Positions 9,110 through 18,838 of a stretch of DNA of 64,000 nucleotides are shown here, one piece after another; the stretch's first letter is position 1, and the number at the start of each line of letters is the position of its first letter. Made by a program: the position numbers and the translations under genes. The DNA is from Cytobacillus sp. S13-E01 (GTDB lineage Bacteria > Bacillota > Bacilli > Bacillales > Bacillaceae_L): assembly GCF_029193815.1 (NCBI RefSeq), contig NZ_JARFVC010000013.1:20028-84027 (forward strand). The letters run 5' to 3'. The notes beneath the pieces are model-generated. The model did not search any database and had not been told where the DNA came from. It was given only the letters and a program-made list of their open reading frames with translations.

Positions 9110-9562
9110 ATGTTAGAAACAATAATAGAAATATTAGCTTGGATCGTAGGGATAATGTTACTTTTTTGTGTCCCTAAATCAAAAAGACGAGAAGCATTTA
9201 TAAGTATACTAGTTATGCAAGTATTTACATGGCCACTTGGGTTTATTGTAACTGAATTGAAACTCGTAAGTTATCCTATTCGATTCTTTGAGTACGCTAC
9301 TTCTTCTAGTTTTACATTTGAGTATTTTATCTTTCCTGTAATAAGCGCTTTATTCAATATATATTATCCAAAGGAACGTTCATTTCTGCAAGTGCTTACA
9401 TATACGAGTGTTATCGTTTCATTATTAACAATAGGTGAAGTAATCTTAGAGTTATATACTGATAACATTCAGTACTTAAACTGGGATTGGTATTGGAGTT
9501 GGCTAAGTATGTTTGTGCTATTGCATCTATCCAATAGAACTTATAATAGACTTATAGCTTAG
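9110..9562 (+). CDS. CBO0543 family small membrane protein
   Basis: A 150-residue protein with four to five hydrophobic helices and the pattern of the CBO0543 family found in Bacilli and Clostridia: an early VPKSKRREA loop, a central FEYF-hydrophobic segment with YYPKERS, and an aromatic NWDWYWSW segment near the C-terminus. ATG 9110 is chosen because AAAGGTGGGA precedes it. It is monocistronic as far as can be seen. The family has no known function. Confidence 0.72.
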   Translation: MLETIIEILAWIVGIMLLFCVPKSKRREAFISILVMQVFTWPLGFIVTELKLVSYPIRFFEYATSSSFTFEYFIFPVISALFNIYYPKERSFLQVLTYTSVIVSLLTIGEVILELYTDNIQYLNWDWYWSWLSMFVLLHLSNRTYNRLIA

Positions 9563-9709
9563 AATCGAAGTAGGGCTTTATTTACAGCCAGAAATTTTAA
9601 AATTTGTCATTTATTCAGAAATAGAGCGGTTATGTGGAATAAGGGAAGGGGTTTTCTGAATACAAATAGAATAATAAAGTTAGCGAAAATGTATTGAAGG
9701 AGATTTTTA

Positions 9710-10180
9710 ATGCTTATAAAATTGATACCAATGAATGAAGAAACATTTAACCAATATTATAATTACTCACTGAAAGAGTATGCAAATGAACATGTTAAAG
9801 CGGGCAATTGGAAAGAAGATGATGCAAAACAAAAGGCACGAGAACAATTCGAGCAATTACTGCCGGACGGTTTAGCAACTAAAGAACATGTTCTTTTCTC
9901 TGTTCTACACGATGAAAAACCAATAGGGATTCTTTGGTTGCATATCCAGTCAAGTAATGAGGAAAAGCAAGCCTTTATTTATGATATAGAGCTTTATGAT
10001 AGTGAACGTGGAAAGGGGCTTGGATCTGCAACGATGGCAGCTCTTGACGAGTATGCAAAGTCTGAAAGTATCAAACAAATACGCTTGCATGTTTTCGCAC
10101 ATAATCAACGAGCCATAGCACTTTATGAAAAGATGGGCTATGAAATGACAGATCATCAAATGTTGAAACGACTGTCATAA
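9710..10180 (+). CDS. GNAT family N-acetyltransferase
   Basis: A 156-residue protein with the GNAT fold. The acetyl-CoA binding motif A reads ERGKGLGSATM, and motif B near the end reads HNQRAIALYEKMGY. These enzymes transfer acetyl from acetyl-CoA to an amine; the N-terminal helical segment that would set substrate choice is not diagnostic. A good GAAGGAGA ribosome site precedes ATG 9710, and a terminator follows immediately, so the gene is a single unit. Confidence 0.88.
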   Translation: MLIKLIPMNEETFNQYYNYSLKEYANEHVKAGNWKEDDAKQKAREQFEQLLPDGLATKEHVLFSVLHDEKPIGILWLHIQSSNEEKQAFIYDIELYDSERGKGLGSATMAALDEYAKSESIKQIRLHVFAHNQRAIALYEKMGYEMTDHQMLKRLS

Positions 10181-10184
10181 ACCC

Positions 10185-10220
10185 GTAGAAATCCCATCAC
10201 ACTGGGACTTCTACTTTTAA
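10185..10220 (+). terminator. Terminator after the GNAT gene
   Basis: A 12-bp stem with one mismatch (GTAGAAATCCCA 10185-10196 against TGGGACTTCTAC 10203-10214) is followed by TTTTAATTT. Confidence 0.85.
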
Positions 10221-10612
10221 TTTGGTCACTACAACCTTTTTCCGACAATTTCGTGTTTTCTTTTCAATGGGTCTTGTACCTTAAGAAAGTTGTAGTGCTT
10301 TCAAGTTCTCATAGGTTAAGTTAATGTAGTCAACGTTTGGTTCAAATTATTGATTTCCTTATTTTATTGAATGTATTTTCTCCCCCTTTTAAATCTGGAA
10401 GAGTCCAAAGAGTGCAAGGAATTTTAAAATTAAAGAATATTTCCAAGACTTGTACAAAGATTAAGACGGCAACAATTCGAGTGATTTTTTCAGGAATGTT
10501 ACTATAAAATCTTCTTGAATGATCCTTCCTAAAAATACCCCTTGACTATTGTATAAATTTTACAATAAGAAACCAAGATATAATGGTAACTAATTTTAAG
10601 GGGTGGGCATTT
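10221..10612. other. Catalase upstream region with candidate operator
   Basis: No gene. A 9-bp inverted repeat (CACTACAAC 10227-10235, GTTGTAGTG 10289-10297) lies near the left side. At 10548-10566 there is a dyad ATTGTATAAATTTTACAAT, with TTGACT just upstream (10542-10547) and TATAAT at 10579-10584. The dyad is in the right place for an operator of the catalase gene. It does not match the PerR or Fur consensus well, so its regulator is unknown. Confidence 0.5.
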
Positions 10613-12262
10613 ATGGCAGAGAACAATGATATGAATACTTCAAATGAACAAGAAGTTAAACGTGAGCCGTTGACCACACGCCAAGGTCATCCTGTGACGG
10701 ATAACCAAAACATTCGTACAATTGGCGGTCGTGGTCCAGCGACACTTGAGAATTATCATTTCATTGAAAAGATTTCCCATTTTGATCGGGAAGAGGTACC
10801 AGAGCGTGTGGTACACGCACGAGGATCAGGAGCATTTGGATATTTTGAAACATACGGAAAAGTTGGAGATGAACCAGTAGAAAAGTATACTCGCGCAAAA
10901 GTTTTTTCCGGTGCTGGGAAGCAAACTCCATTAATGGTGCGTTTCTCTACAGTGGCTGGGGCAAAGGATTCACCAGAAACAGCACGAGACCCACGCGGCT
11001 TTGCGGTAAAAATGTATACGGAAGATGGCAACTGGGATCTAGTTGGGAACAACCTGAAGATTTTCTTTATCCGCGATGCGATGAAGTTCCCTGATATGAT
11101 TCACGCGTTTAAAGCAGACCCAGCTTCAAACGTGCCAAATCCGGAGCGGATGTTTGACTTCGTTTCATGTACCCCTGAGGCAACTCATATGATTACATTC
11201 CTCTTTTCTCCATGGGGGATTCCTGCTACATACCGCCATATGCAGGGTTCCGGTGTAAATACATATAAATGGGTAAATGACAAAGGCGAGGCTGTACTGG
11301 TGAAGTATCACTTGGAGCCAAAACAAGGAATTCGTAATTTAACACAAGAAGAGGCAGACGCTATTCAAGCAAAGAACGTCGGGCATGCGACACAGGACTT
11401 ATATGAAGCGATTGAACGTGGAGATTATCCAGAATGGGAGCTCTTTGTACAGATTATGGAGGATGATTACCATCCAGAACTTGATTTTGATCCGCTCGAT
11501 GATACGAAACTTTGGCCGGAGGATAAGTTTCCATGGCTGCCAGTAGGTCGTATGGTCCTTGATCGCAATCCGGTTGATTTTCATGCTGAGATTGAGCAAG
11601 CTGCCTTTGGTACAGGGGTTCTTGTTGATGGAATGGACTTCTCAGATGATAAAATGCTGCAAGGTCGTACATTCTCATACTCCGATACACAGCGATACCG
11701 TGTAGGTGCGAACTATCTGAAAATACCAGTGAACGCTCCAAAATCACCTGTTCGCACAAATCAGGAGCGCGGTCAAATGGATATTCGTGACCAGAAAGAG
11801 TTTGGAGATAATCCACATATAAACTATGAACCATCAATGCTCGGTGGCTTACAGGAAGCAAGTGCAAAGGGGCGTGCACCACACCAACCAGTGTATAATG
11901 CGGCAGCTATGAGCGCACCAATTGATCGCCCGAACAACTACGGTCAAGCAGGCCACACATACCGTAGCTTTGAAGATTGGGAGCGCGATGAATTAATTAA
12001 AAACCTATCCGACGCACTTTCGGTATGTGATAAACGTATTCAAGATGCCATGCTTGAGCATTTCACTAAAGCCGATGATGATTATGGTCGCCGTGTGAAA
12101 GAAGGAATCGAAAAGAAAATGCAGGAACTACAAAAAATGGAGAAAGAAAGCAAAGTTCCAGGCCGTGAAGCAGGTCAATCGAAATTTGGTCAAGGTTCAC
12201 TAGCTGCGAACGAAGCAACAAATGATGCTGTGGAGAAAAGCCACGAAGCTAATCCATATTAA
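10613..12262 (+). CDS. katX: Haem catalase, KatX-like
   Basis: A 549-residue monofunctional catalase that dismutates hydrogen peroxide. The start ATG 10613 has AAGGGGTGGG upstream; an ATG at 10583 is in frame but lies in the promoter. The distal His is at about residue 68 (RVVHARG), the distal Asn at about 146 (LVGNN), and the proximal haem Tyr at about 356 ([12 protein letters not shown]). The N-terminal [14 protein letters not shown] and the long C-terminal extension (beyond 485 residues) resemble Bacillus KatX, the spore-associated catalase, more than the vegetative KatA. The KatX assignment is from remembered similarity and is less certain than the catalase call. The gene is bounded by its own promoter region and terminator. 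Confidence 0.92.
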   Translation: MAENNDMNTSNEQEVKREPLTTRQGHPVTDNQNIRTIGGRGPATLENYHFIEKISHFDREEVPERVVHARGSGAFGYFETYGKVGDEPVEKYTRAKVFSGAGKQTPLMVRFSTVAGAKDSPETARDPRGFAVKMYTEDGNWDLVGNNLKIFFIRDAMKFPDMIHAFKADPASNVPNPERMFDFVSCTPEATHMITFLFSPWGIPATYRHMQGSGVNTYKWVNDKGEAVLVKYHLEPKQGIRNLTQEEADAIQAKNVGHATQDLYEAIERGDYPEWELFVQIMEDDYHPELDFDPLDDTKLWPEDKFPWLPVGRMVLDRNPVDFHAEIEQAAFGTGVLVDGMDFSDDKMLQGRTFSYSDTQRYRVGANYLKIPVNAPKSPVRTNQERGQMDIRDQKEFGDNPHINYEPSMLGGLQEASAKGRAPHQPVYNAAAMSAPIDRPNNYGQAGHTYRSFEDWERDELIKNLSDALSVCDKRIQDAMLEHFTKADDDYGRRVKEGIEKKMQELQKMEKESKVPGREAGQSKFGQGSLAANEATNDAVEKSHEANPY

Positions 12263-12278
12263 TTATGAAGAAAGCGGA

Positions 12279-12323
12279 AGGCTGCCCTAGAAAGTCAGTG
12301 AAAACAAAATGGCAGCCTTTTTA
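12279..12323 (+). terminator. Catalase terminator
   Basis: A perfect 8-bp stem AGGCTGCC (12279-12286) with GGCAGCCT (12311-12318), a 24-base loop, and a T run. Confidence 0.8.
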
Positions 12324-12414
12324 TAATGTCCTTTCCTTAATTGAATTCTAAATATACATAGGGGAAAAATTTACAATTGTTTTTGCATTTTTATCAAGGA
12401 ATCTCTTTAGTACG

Positions 12415-12669
12415 TTAAAACATGCCTTTCTCATTAAGGCAATCCTCTGGTATTGGTTGACCAACATCCCACAATTCAACTATTTTGCTGTCTTGGAAAC
12501 GAAAGATATGTACAACCGCCCCTCCAAGATCTTCTGGACTCTGCTTCACATGGGAGTGAACGGCAACTGTATCTCCTTCTTCAATAACCAGTTTAACCTC
12601 AAGTATTTTGTTAGGGCTTTCGGCTGCATTTTCTTCCATTGCAATCAACAACGAACCATCCTAAGTACA
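12415..12669 (-). pseudogene. Truncated SnoaL/NTF2-like protein
   Basis: About 80 residues with the SnoaL-like core (GDTVAVHSHV, then VHIFRFQDSKIVELWDVGQPIPE) remain. The frame is closed upstream by TAG at 12667-12669, directly before DGSLL. The N-terminal third of the domain is missing and the only in-frame start is an internal TTG without a ribosome site, so this is a 5'-deleted relic. Intact family members are about 120-140 residues long. Confidence 0.7.
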
Positions 12670-12689
12670 GACTTTTATAAATATCCTAA

Positions 12690-12724
12690 AATTCAGAGAA
12701 CCCTCTATATTACAAAGAGGGTTC
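12690..12724 (-). terminator. Terminator of the MMPL operon
   Basis: A perfect 9-bp stem (12698-12706 with 12716-12724, GAACCCTCT/AGAGGGTTC), read on the minus strand and followed by a T-rich stretch. Confidence 0.8.
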
Positions 12725-12735
12725 ACTGTTCTCAT

Positions 12736-14547
12736 TTAAAATAACCCTAACAGCAGATCCCAAAATCCTTTTTCTTTTACGGGTTCTTCTTGCTCCATTT
12801 CTTGTTCTTCTTTTTGGATGCTTTCTGTCTTTATAACGAATTGTACGGAGTAGACTTTTTCATTTTTAGAGGAAACAAACGAAACTGGTTTAAAATCAGA
12901 TTTATCATATTCCTGGATCATCTGATTGATTTCCTCTTGCATTTGATCTGGTAAGTCTTTGGTTTCTTGATATAATTCATCCGTTCCGTTGTGGAGTTTG
13001 CCAACTCCATTTGCTAATTCGCCTGTTCCATTTGACAGTTCAGTAATTCCTGTATGCAGCTTGTTATATGAAGCAGATAATTGGCTTACTCCTTCTGTAT
13101 AGTCAACTAATCCAGTATGAAACTCTCCGTAATTTGTGGCCAATGTTGCCAAGCCATTCTGTAATTCTCCTAGCGCACTAACATCCATCTCTTCAAGAGA
13201 AGCCGAAAGATCATTTGCGATAGAAGTCAGTGTTCCGCTCATCTCCTTCAAAGCTCCACTAGCTTGGTTCAAGGATGGTTCAACTGCATCAAAGGCTTTT
13301 TTTGCAACGGAATATGTTCCTTTCACTTTTTGTGCAGCTGAATAAAATGCAACCAATCTATCAAGCACATCAGAATCAGCACCACTCGTATACAAGCCAG
13401 CTATCTCTTCCTCGGTAAGCTGCCCAGCAGGAATTCCTTCGATGGCGTCATCTAATGCAAGATATGCTTGAGAGTAGCTCTCCTGTAGAGTTGATAACCC
13501 ATTTGCCGTTTCCGTAAGGCCATTCGCTAACTGTGAAAGACCAGCAGGCAATTCAGACAGTTTAGTCAAGTCCATGTCATCGGAATTAGTAGTAAGGGAA
13601 GTACTAATTGTCTTAAGTGCATCTCCAATGGAATTTGATGCTGCAACAATTTCAGAGGATGCACCATCTATTTCGTTTATTCCGTCTCTAAATTGACTAG
13701 AACCATCTCGTAGTGTGGCTACTCCATTGTTTAATTGAGTAACGCCGTCTTTTAAGTCAGCAACACCGTTATTTACATCTCTGATTGCATTTGATAATGT
13801 CGTCAGGTCATCTGTCATATTACCCATTTCAGATGTATCAATCGGAAGAGTTGACGGTACCGCTGCTATTTCCATTCCTTGAAATTCAAAATCCTCAACA
13901 TCTGCCTCTACACTAAACTTTTCCTCGTTCCCAGGCATAACTGTAAACGTAATTTGCTTATTTTTCCCTGCGTTTGCAACCATTCCACCTAAAGCTTCAA
14001 GGTTGCGATACTTATTCGATAGCATAAGAGAAATTTGTAATAAGTAGTTTTCATAAAATACTACACCAACATCTTTATTAGCTGTCGTATGGATGTTGAT
14101 TTCGACATGACCAGTTTTTCCCGCAAGCTCCGATGGATCAACTTCACGTCCATCCAATGAATATGAAATCGTAATATCCCAAGGTAATTCAGAATCGTCT
14201 TTCATATCTCCTTGATAATAAAATTTTCCTTCTGGAGCGTCGATCCGAACTGTCTGACCCTCTGACTTAAGTTCCGATAAATCAGTCAAATTTTTAACGC
14301 TGCTATATTCTCCATAATCGAGAATCTCTCCGGCCTGTGCCACATCTAACGTATTCACGACGTAGATTTCACCTAGGTCTCCGTTAGCCTTTAAAGTTGC
14401 GTACACCACTTCATCCTTTGAAGTGAGTTTCCCATCTATTTTTTCAGCTTTCACATATTCTGTCGTATTAGCACTCACAAGAAATGAAGGGAGGAGTACT
14501 ATAAAAGCCATCACAACTAGAAGTAATTGTTTTTTTCTCATCATCAT
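12736..14547 (-). CDS. Secreted YhgE/Pip-like protein with heptad repeats
   Basis: A 603-residue protein with a signal peptide (MMMRKK, hydrophobic core, SANT). A beta-rich N-terminal half is followed by many L-x-x-G heptad units (LKDGVTQLNNGVATLRDG and ELSNGTGELANGVGKLHNG), which are typical of YhgE/Pip-type proteins. It has an acidic tail ending in a short amphipathic FWDLLLGLF segment. Its ATG overlaps the stop of the MMPL transporter by four bases and GAGGAGAA serves as ribosome site, so it is translationally coupled and probably acts as an extracytoplasmic partner of that exporter. A terminator follows. Confidence 0.75.
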   Translation of the reverse strand: MMMRKKQLLLVVMAFIVLLPSFLVSANTTEYVKAEKIDGKLTSKDEVVYATLKANGDLGEIYVVNTLDVAQAGEILDYGEYSSVKNLTDLSELKSEGQTVRIDAPEGKFYYQGDMKDDSELPWDITISYSLDGREVDPSELAGKTGHVEINIHTTANKDVGVVFYENYLLQISLMLSNKYRNLEALGGMVANAGKNKQITFTVMPGNEEKFSVEADVEDFEFQGMEIAAVPSTLPIDTSEMGNMTDDLTTLSNAIRDVNNGVADLKDGVTQLNNGVATLRDGSSQFRDGINEIDGASSEIVAASNSIGDALKTISTSLTTNSDDMDLTKLSELPAGLSQLANGLTETANGLSTLQESYSQAYLALDDAIEGIPAGQLTEEEIAGLYTSGADSDVLDRLVAFYSAAQKVKGTYSVAKKAFDAVEPSLNQASGALKEMSGTLTSIANDLSASLEEMDVSALGELQNGLATLATNYGEFHTGLVDYTEGVSQLSASYNKLHTGITELSNGTGELANGVGKLHNGTDELYQETKDLPDQMQEEINQMIQEYDKSDFKPVSFVSSKNEKVYSVQFVIKTESIQKEEQEMEQEEPVKEKGFWDLLLGLF

Positions 14548-16541
14548 TTCTCCTCATAAAAATTTGCTTTATAGGTTGTTTTTTTAATAAGTTTATCGCA
14601 TACCAAAAGCATCGCCGGCAATAAAAGAACGACCATCACAAAAGCAAGTAAAGCCCCTCTGCCTAACAGTATACCAATGGAAGATACAATCGGATTAGAA
14701 GACGTTATCCATAAAATAAACCCTACACTCGATAAAATCGCTGCAGATATTGAAATGGAGAACGTTTTTTCGTCTAATGTTTTCACTATTGCTTTTACAG
14801 CAGTCATTTCTTTACGATGGTGATTATAAGCCTCTGTAAGTAAAATGGCATAATCTACCGTTGCTGCAAGCTGTACAGTACTGATGATTAAATATCCTAC
14901 AAAGACTAAAGAGATATTTGTAAAATATGGAATTGATAAATTAATCCAGACGGCTGATTGAATCGTTATGAGTAAGACAATCGGAATTGAAACGGATTTA
15001 AAGGTTACAAGTAGCACAATTGCAATCGTAACAAGCGTTAAAGCGTTAACGACTATATTGTCCTTTGTTACGATATTTTTAATATCATTCAATGTAACAC
15101 TTTCTCCTAAGCTAAGTGCCTTATCACCATAATATTTCCCAGCAGTTTCCTGTACCGTTTGTACAATTGAAAAGGGAACATCTCCTTCTGTTCCTTTGTT
15201 CGTATTAATAACAATACGGCTATAGTTCTCTGAGTAAAATTCATTCGTAACCGATTCATCTAAAAATTCAGGTGGAATCACCGAACCCACCATATTCACA
15301 TAAGCGATAACACTTGTAACATGATCCAGCTCTTGCAACTCTTGGACGAGCTCCGTCTCTTTTACTACAGTACCTTTAGGTACTAAGAGAACAATGGGCG
15401 TGGTTTCACCAAACGCCTCTTTTACCGCTAAAAAGTCACTACCAGCACGTGACGTTTCCGGTTGTTCTCCAAGACCATATGTAAATGTTGTATTACTTTG
15501 TGCCAAATAAGACGGAATGAGAATAGCAAAAACAATAAGTAAGCTCGGAATTTTTAATTTTAGCATAAACTTTCCGATGCCCGTGAAGCTCGGAACAAAG
15601 CTTTTATGCTGTGTTTTATCCATCCATTTATAAAAACATAAGGTTAACGCTGGTAAAAATACCATCACACTGATAAAACTTATGACAATTCCTTTCACTA
15701 AATTCACTCCAAGATCAGAGCCAATTTCAAAATTCATAAATGTAAGGGCAATAAATCCAAAAAAGGTCGTTGCTGCACTTGCGGTAATTGCTGGAAAAGA
15801 CTTTTTCATTGCAAGCACCATGGCTTCCTCCGGATTATTTGTCGTTTTCCGATAATCAGCAAAACTATGAAGCAGAAAAACGGCATAATCGAGTGATACT
15901 GCCAGCTGTAATATCGGAGCAACCGACTGGGTTACGAAGGAGACCTCCCCGATAAAGATGTTTGTCCCTAAGTTAATCAGTACAGAAACGCCGATGGCCG
16001 TTAGGAAAAACAGTGGTTCTACCCACGAATTAGTAGAGATGACAAGAATAAAAATAATGATCGGAACTAACAATATGGCTGCATAAAAAGCCTCCGTTCC
16101 GGCCATTTTCTGTGAAGTTGCTGTGTTGATTGCTTCACCTGCAATTGCACCATTTTCTCCAATCAATTCATAAATGGCATCGGTTATTTCAACCTCATCA
16201 CCAGAGCGAACACCGATTGAAAACAGCGCATTGCGATCCTTGTAGTAGGTTTCTACCGTATCTTCATCTGCCATTTCTAATGGGGTCTGCAAATCAACCA
16301 CATCATCTAACCAAAGCACATCGGAAATACCGTCAATGGCTGACAATTTTTCTTTATACGTGAGTGCTTCCTGCAAGGATACATCTGTTACCATAACTCT
16401 TGTATCTGGAACAGAAGCTGTAAATTCACTTTCCATGATTTCTAACGCTAGTGTCGATTGAACATCATCTGGCAAATAATCTACCATATTGTAATTGACC
16501 GACACAAAAAATTGGGCCACCGCTGAGATTACCGTAAACAA
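14544..16541 (-). CDS. MMPL (RND superfamily) transporter, 5' end frameshifted
   Basis: The longest open frame gives 665 residues starting at TTG 16541, with two MMPL halves. Each half has an extracytoplasmic domain and a bundle of five to six helices (for example SLDYAVFLLHSFADYR and ATVDYAILLTEAYNHH, the conserved Asp-Tyr helices used for proton coupling). MMPL proteins export lipids, siderophores or drugs. The TTG start would cut into the first membrane helix. Homologous coding sequence continues upstream to an ATG at 16608 but in another frame (see the next entry). Downstream is a coupled Pip-like partner, and a TetR gene is divergent, so the unit is probably drug-inducible. Confidence 0.8.
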   Translation of the reverse strand: MFTVISAVAQFFVSVNYNMVDYLPDDVQSTLALEIMESEFTASVPDTRVMVTDVSLQEALTYKEKLSAIDGISDVLWLDDVVDLQTPLEMADEDTVETYYKDRNALFSIGVRSGDEVEITDAIYELIGENGAIAGEAINTATSQKMAGTEAFYAAILLVPIIIFILVISTNSWVEPLFFLTAIGVSVLINLGTNIFIGEVSFVTQSVAPILQLAVSLDYAVFLLHSFADYRKTTNNPEEAMVLAMKKSFPAITASAATTFFGFIALTFMNFEIGSDLGVNLVKGIVISFISVMVFLPALTLCFYKWMDKTQHKSFVPSFTGIGKFMLKLKIPSLLIVFAILIPSYLAQSNTTFTYGLGEQPETSRAGSDFLAVKEAFGETTPIVLLVPKGTVVKETELVQELQELDHVTSVIAYVNMVGSVIPPEFLDESVTNEFYSENYSRIVINTNKGTEGDVPFSIVQTVQETAGKYYGDKALSLGESVTLNDIKNIVTKDNIVVNALTLVTIAIVLLVTFKSVSIPIVLLITIQSAVWINLSIPYFTNISLVFVGYLIISTVQLAATVDYAILLTEAYNHHRKEMTAVKAIVKTLDEKTFSISISAAILSSVGFILWITSSNPIVSSIGILLGRGALLAFVMVVLLLPAMLLVCDKLIKKTTYKANFYEEK

Positions 16542-16608
16542 AACAAAAGCAACTACAACGGATTTTTTATGTGCTAGGATACGGGCTGCAATACTTATTA
16601 TTTTTCAT
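16542..16608 (-). other. Displaced 5' end of the MMPL gene with A-run frameshift
   Basis: Reading on the minus strand, AAGAGAGG is followed by ATG 16608-16606 and then five A residues (T run 16601-16605). With four A residues the frame would read MKIISIAARILAHKKSVVV and run straight into the transporter, giving a normal basic N-terminus and a complete first helix. With five, it terminates after 13 codons. This is either a slippage-type phase variation, a ribosomal frameshift, a real mutation or a sequence error. Confidence 0.75.
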
Positions 16609-16700
16609 CCTCTCTTGAGTCTTTCGCATTTTCACTTTATTATTATATAGACACCGTGTTGGTTATTCAACAAACAGTTACGTTCCATACGTTTAGTTCA

Positions 16701-16723
16701 CAACAGAAAGCTACTTTCTGTTG
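16701..16723. promoter_or_regulatory. Perfect palindromic operator between the MMPL operon and TetR gene
   Basis: CAACAGAAAG (16701-16710) and CTTTCTGTTG (16714-16723) form a perfect 10-bp inverted repeat with a 3-bp spacer. It lies between the divergent MMPL and TetR genes, which is the classical position and geometry for a TetR operator. Confidence 0.75.
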
Positions 16724-16769
16724 GTTTACTAATTTAATTTTTAAAATAAGGAAGGAAAGGACGTTGATT

Positions 16770-17336
16770 TTGAGTTCTAAATTGGACAGACGCAAAAAAT
16801 ATACTCAGATGGTTTTAAAGACTAGTCTCATGAAATTATTAAAGGAAAAGCAAATTTCTAGTATTACCATAAAAGAAATTTGTGAACGTGCGGACATCAA
16901 TCGATCTACATTTTATTCCCATTATTCTAATCAGTACGACCTGCTTTATTCAGTTGAAGAAGAGTTTATTGAGGATATGGTAGCGACTCTTAGTCAATAC
17001 AATTTTTCAAAAGAAGAAGAGGCATTGCAAATGACAGTCAAAATCTTAGAGTATATAGCAGAAAAAAGTGACATTTGCCGAACTCTCCTAAGCGAGAATA
17101 GCGATATCCACTTTCAAAAAAGAGGTATGATGATCACGAAACAATTCATATTCAAAAATTGGATAACTGACAGCAAGCTTGACCAAGAAACATTTGAGTA
17201 CATAAGCCTTTTTGTCGTAAGTGGAAGTATTCATGTCATTAAAAATTGGTTAGAAAATGGGATGAATAAAACTCCCAAGGAAATGGCCGAAATTATCAAC
17301 AACTTCACAAACAAAGGATTATCAGACATACGTTAG
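16770..17336 (+). CDS. TetR/AcrR family transcriptional regulator
   Basis: A 188-residue protein with a TetR N-terminal helix-turn-helix (SITIKEICERADINRSTFYSH at about residues 28-48) and a helical C-terminal ligand domain with the pattern of TetR proteins lacking close structural models. TTG 16770 is preferred: GGAAGGAAAGG ends nine bases upstream, while TTG 16764 would be too close. The gene is divergent from the MMPL-Pip operon with a perfect palindrome in between, so it probably represses both itself and the exporter. Confidence 0.85.
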   Translation: MSSKLDRRKKYTQMVLKTSLMKLLKEKQISSITIKEICERADINRSTFYSHYSNQYDLLYSVEEEFIEDMVATLSQYNFSKEEEALQMTVKILEYIAEKSDICRTLLSENSDIHFQKRGMMITKQFIFKNWITDSKLDQETFEYISLFVVSGSIHVIKNWLENGMNKTPKEMAEIINNFTNKGLSDIR

Positions 17337-17826
17337 TGCCATGTGACACAAATTCCTCATCCTACTAGCTATACTTATAGTGCCCGACCCACAGTATACT
17401 AAAGCGATACAACGCTTGGGGATCAAGGACAAGGGTCCACTAATAACTCATTTTAGTTAAATAGACTTACTCTAATAGAATTGGTAAAATTAAGTCGATA
17501 ATTGAATTTAATATCAAGGATAAGGTGTGAGTATGAAGATGTTTCTAACTTTTTTTCATATATAGAAACAAACCATTTTAATGTTGATAGCCTAGATAAT
17601 AATGCTGGGATATTGGGCAAGAAATATAATGGAATATCAGGAAGCTGATATTGATATTATACTTTTTGAATGACTGTAATAATTGTAGCAAGAGTACTTA
17701 GGGAAAATGTTTTTGAACTAACTTCTCTTGTAGGGCAAGCTATTTTGATCTTTAACTAAAGTTAAAGCATTGCTTGATAATGCTTACAATGCGGTGGAAA
17801 TGATCGTAAAGGAAGGAAGTGCAACG
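17337..17826. other. Intergenic region with small interspersed repeat and possible coding debris
   Basis: At about 17380-17442 there is a GC-richer segment (CAGTATACTAAAGCGATACAACGCTTGGGG) whose pattern recurs at 25023-25060 beside a pair of matching GC-rich arms. Between about 17545 and 17757 short open stretches are seen (for example one ending SLVGQAILIFN at about 17757) without start or ribosome site. These may be decayed coding sequence that I cannot identify. Confidence 0.45.
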
Positions 17827-18534
17827 ATGGATTTCGAAATGGTTATGCAGGAACTAGAAGCGCTAGGTAGTGAACGAATCAAAAAGACGTACATAAGCAA
17901 TGGTGCAAACGAGCCGCTTTTTGGCGTGGCTACAGGCAAAATGAAGCCAATCGCAAAGAAAATTAAGATAAATCAGACGTTGGCCGAGCAGTTGTACGCG
18001 ACCGGGAACTTCGATGCCATGTATTTTGCTGGCATCATTGCGGACCCAATGACAATGAATGAGGCGGATTTTGAGCGTTGGATGGATGCGGCGTATTTTT
18101 ATATGCTGTCAGATTATGTGGTTGCCGTAACTTTGGCAGAAACCAAATTTGCGCAAAATGTTTCCGATAAATGGATTGCAAGCGGTGAAGAACTTAGAAT
18201 GTCGGCAGGCTGGAGCTGTTACTGTTGGCTGTTGGGGAATCGTAAAGACGGTGAATTTGATCCAAGTAAGATTGCTAGTATGCTTAATCAGGTGGAAAAT
18301 ACGATTCACGATTCTCCTGAACGAACGAAATCCGCTATGAATAATTTTATCTACACAGTCGCGATTTCATATTTACCGCTCCATGATAAGGCAGTTGAAA
18401 CCGCTAAGGCTGTTGGCCCAGTTGAAATCAAGCGGGGCAAGAAAAAAAGCAGCATTCTACTTGCTTCCCAAAATATTCAGAAGGAAATTGATAGAGGGGT
18501 GCTTGGTTTCAAACGTAAAAATGTACGGTGTTAG
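17827..18534 (+). CDS. DNA alkylation repair protein (AlkD-like HEAT repeats)
   Basis: A 235-residue helical protein of the DNA_alkylation (AlkC/AlkD) superfamily, whose members excise alkylated bases using HEAT-like repeats. Conserved blocks include EALGSERIKKTYISNG, the GNFDAMYFAG segment, SAGWSCY and NFIYTVAISY. ATG 17827 follows AAGGAAGG and is correctly spaced; the frame extends upstream but without a better start. It is a paralogue of the gene at 30489-31241, sharing the N-terminus and the GNxDAMYxAG block. It sits alone before a terminator. Confidence 0.82.
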   Translation: MDFEMVMQELEALGSERIKKTYISNGANEPLFGVATGKMKPIAKKIKINQTLAEQLYATGNFDAMYFAGIIADPMTMNEADFERWMDAAYFYMLSDYVVAVTLAETKFAQNVSDKWIASGEELRMSAGWSCYCWLLGNRKDGEFDPSKIASMLNQVENTIHDSPERTKSAMNNFIYTVAISYLPLHDKAVETAKAVGPVEIKRGKKKSSILLASQNIQKEIDRGVLGFKRKNVRC

Positions 18535-18649
18535 CATAGTTTGTAGATATAAATACACTAATGGGAATGGGTACGAGAACTCGATACACCAATCGAAGGT
18601 TGCAGACAAATAAGGACTTGAAAATACTAAATATATGCTTAAAATTTAT

Positions 18650-18694
18650 AAAGAGCCAAAATCGCTTTTAAGTAATTGTTTGGCTCTTTAATTT
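18650..18694 (+). terminator. Terminator after the alkylation repair gene
   Basis: AAGAGCCAAA (18651-18660) pairs with TTTGGCTCTT (18679-18688), followed by TAATTT. Confidence 0.75.
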
Positions 18695-18838
18695 ATAATA
18701 ATGAAAACTAAATTAAAATTAATTAAATTTAAACAGCGTAAAGAACTAGAATATAAATATTATATGACGATTGTATCTGACTGTCTCACACGGGCTTATA
18801 TAAAATTGTCATTTTTGAGTCAGTTTTTTATATTTTAT

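Noticed and set aside
10548..10566. PerR or Fur box before the catalase gene
   Set aside because: The dyad does not fit the TTATAATnATTATAA or Fur consensus well enough; it is kept only as an operator of unknown type.
11454..11882. 142-codon minus-strand frame inside the catalase gene
   Set aside because: It is a shadow frame of a strongly conserved enzyme gene; no start context and no recognisable motifs.
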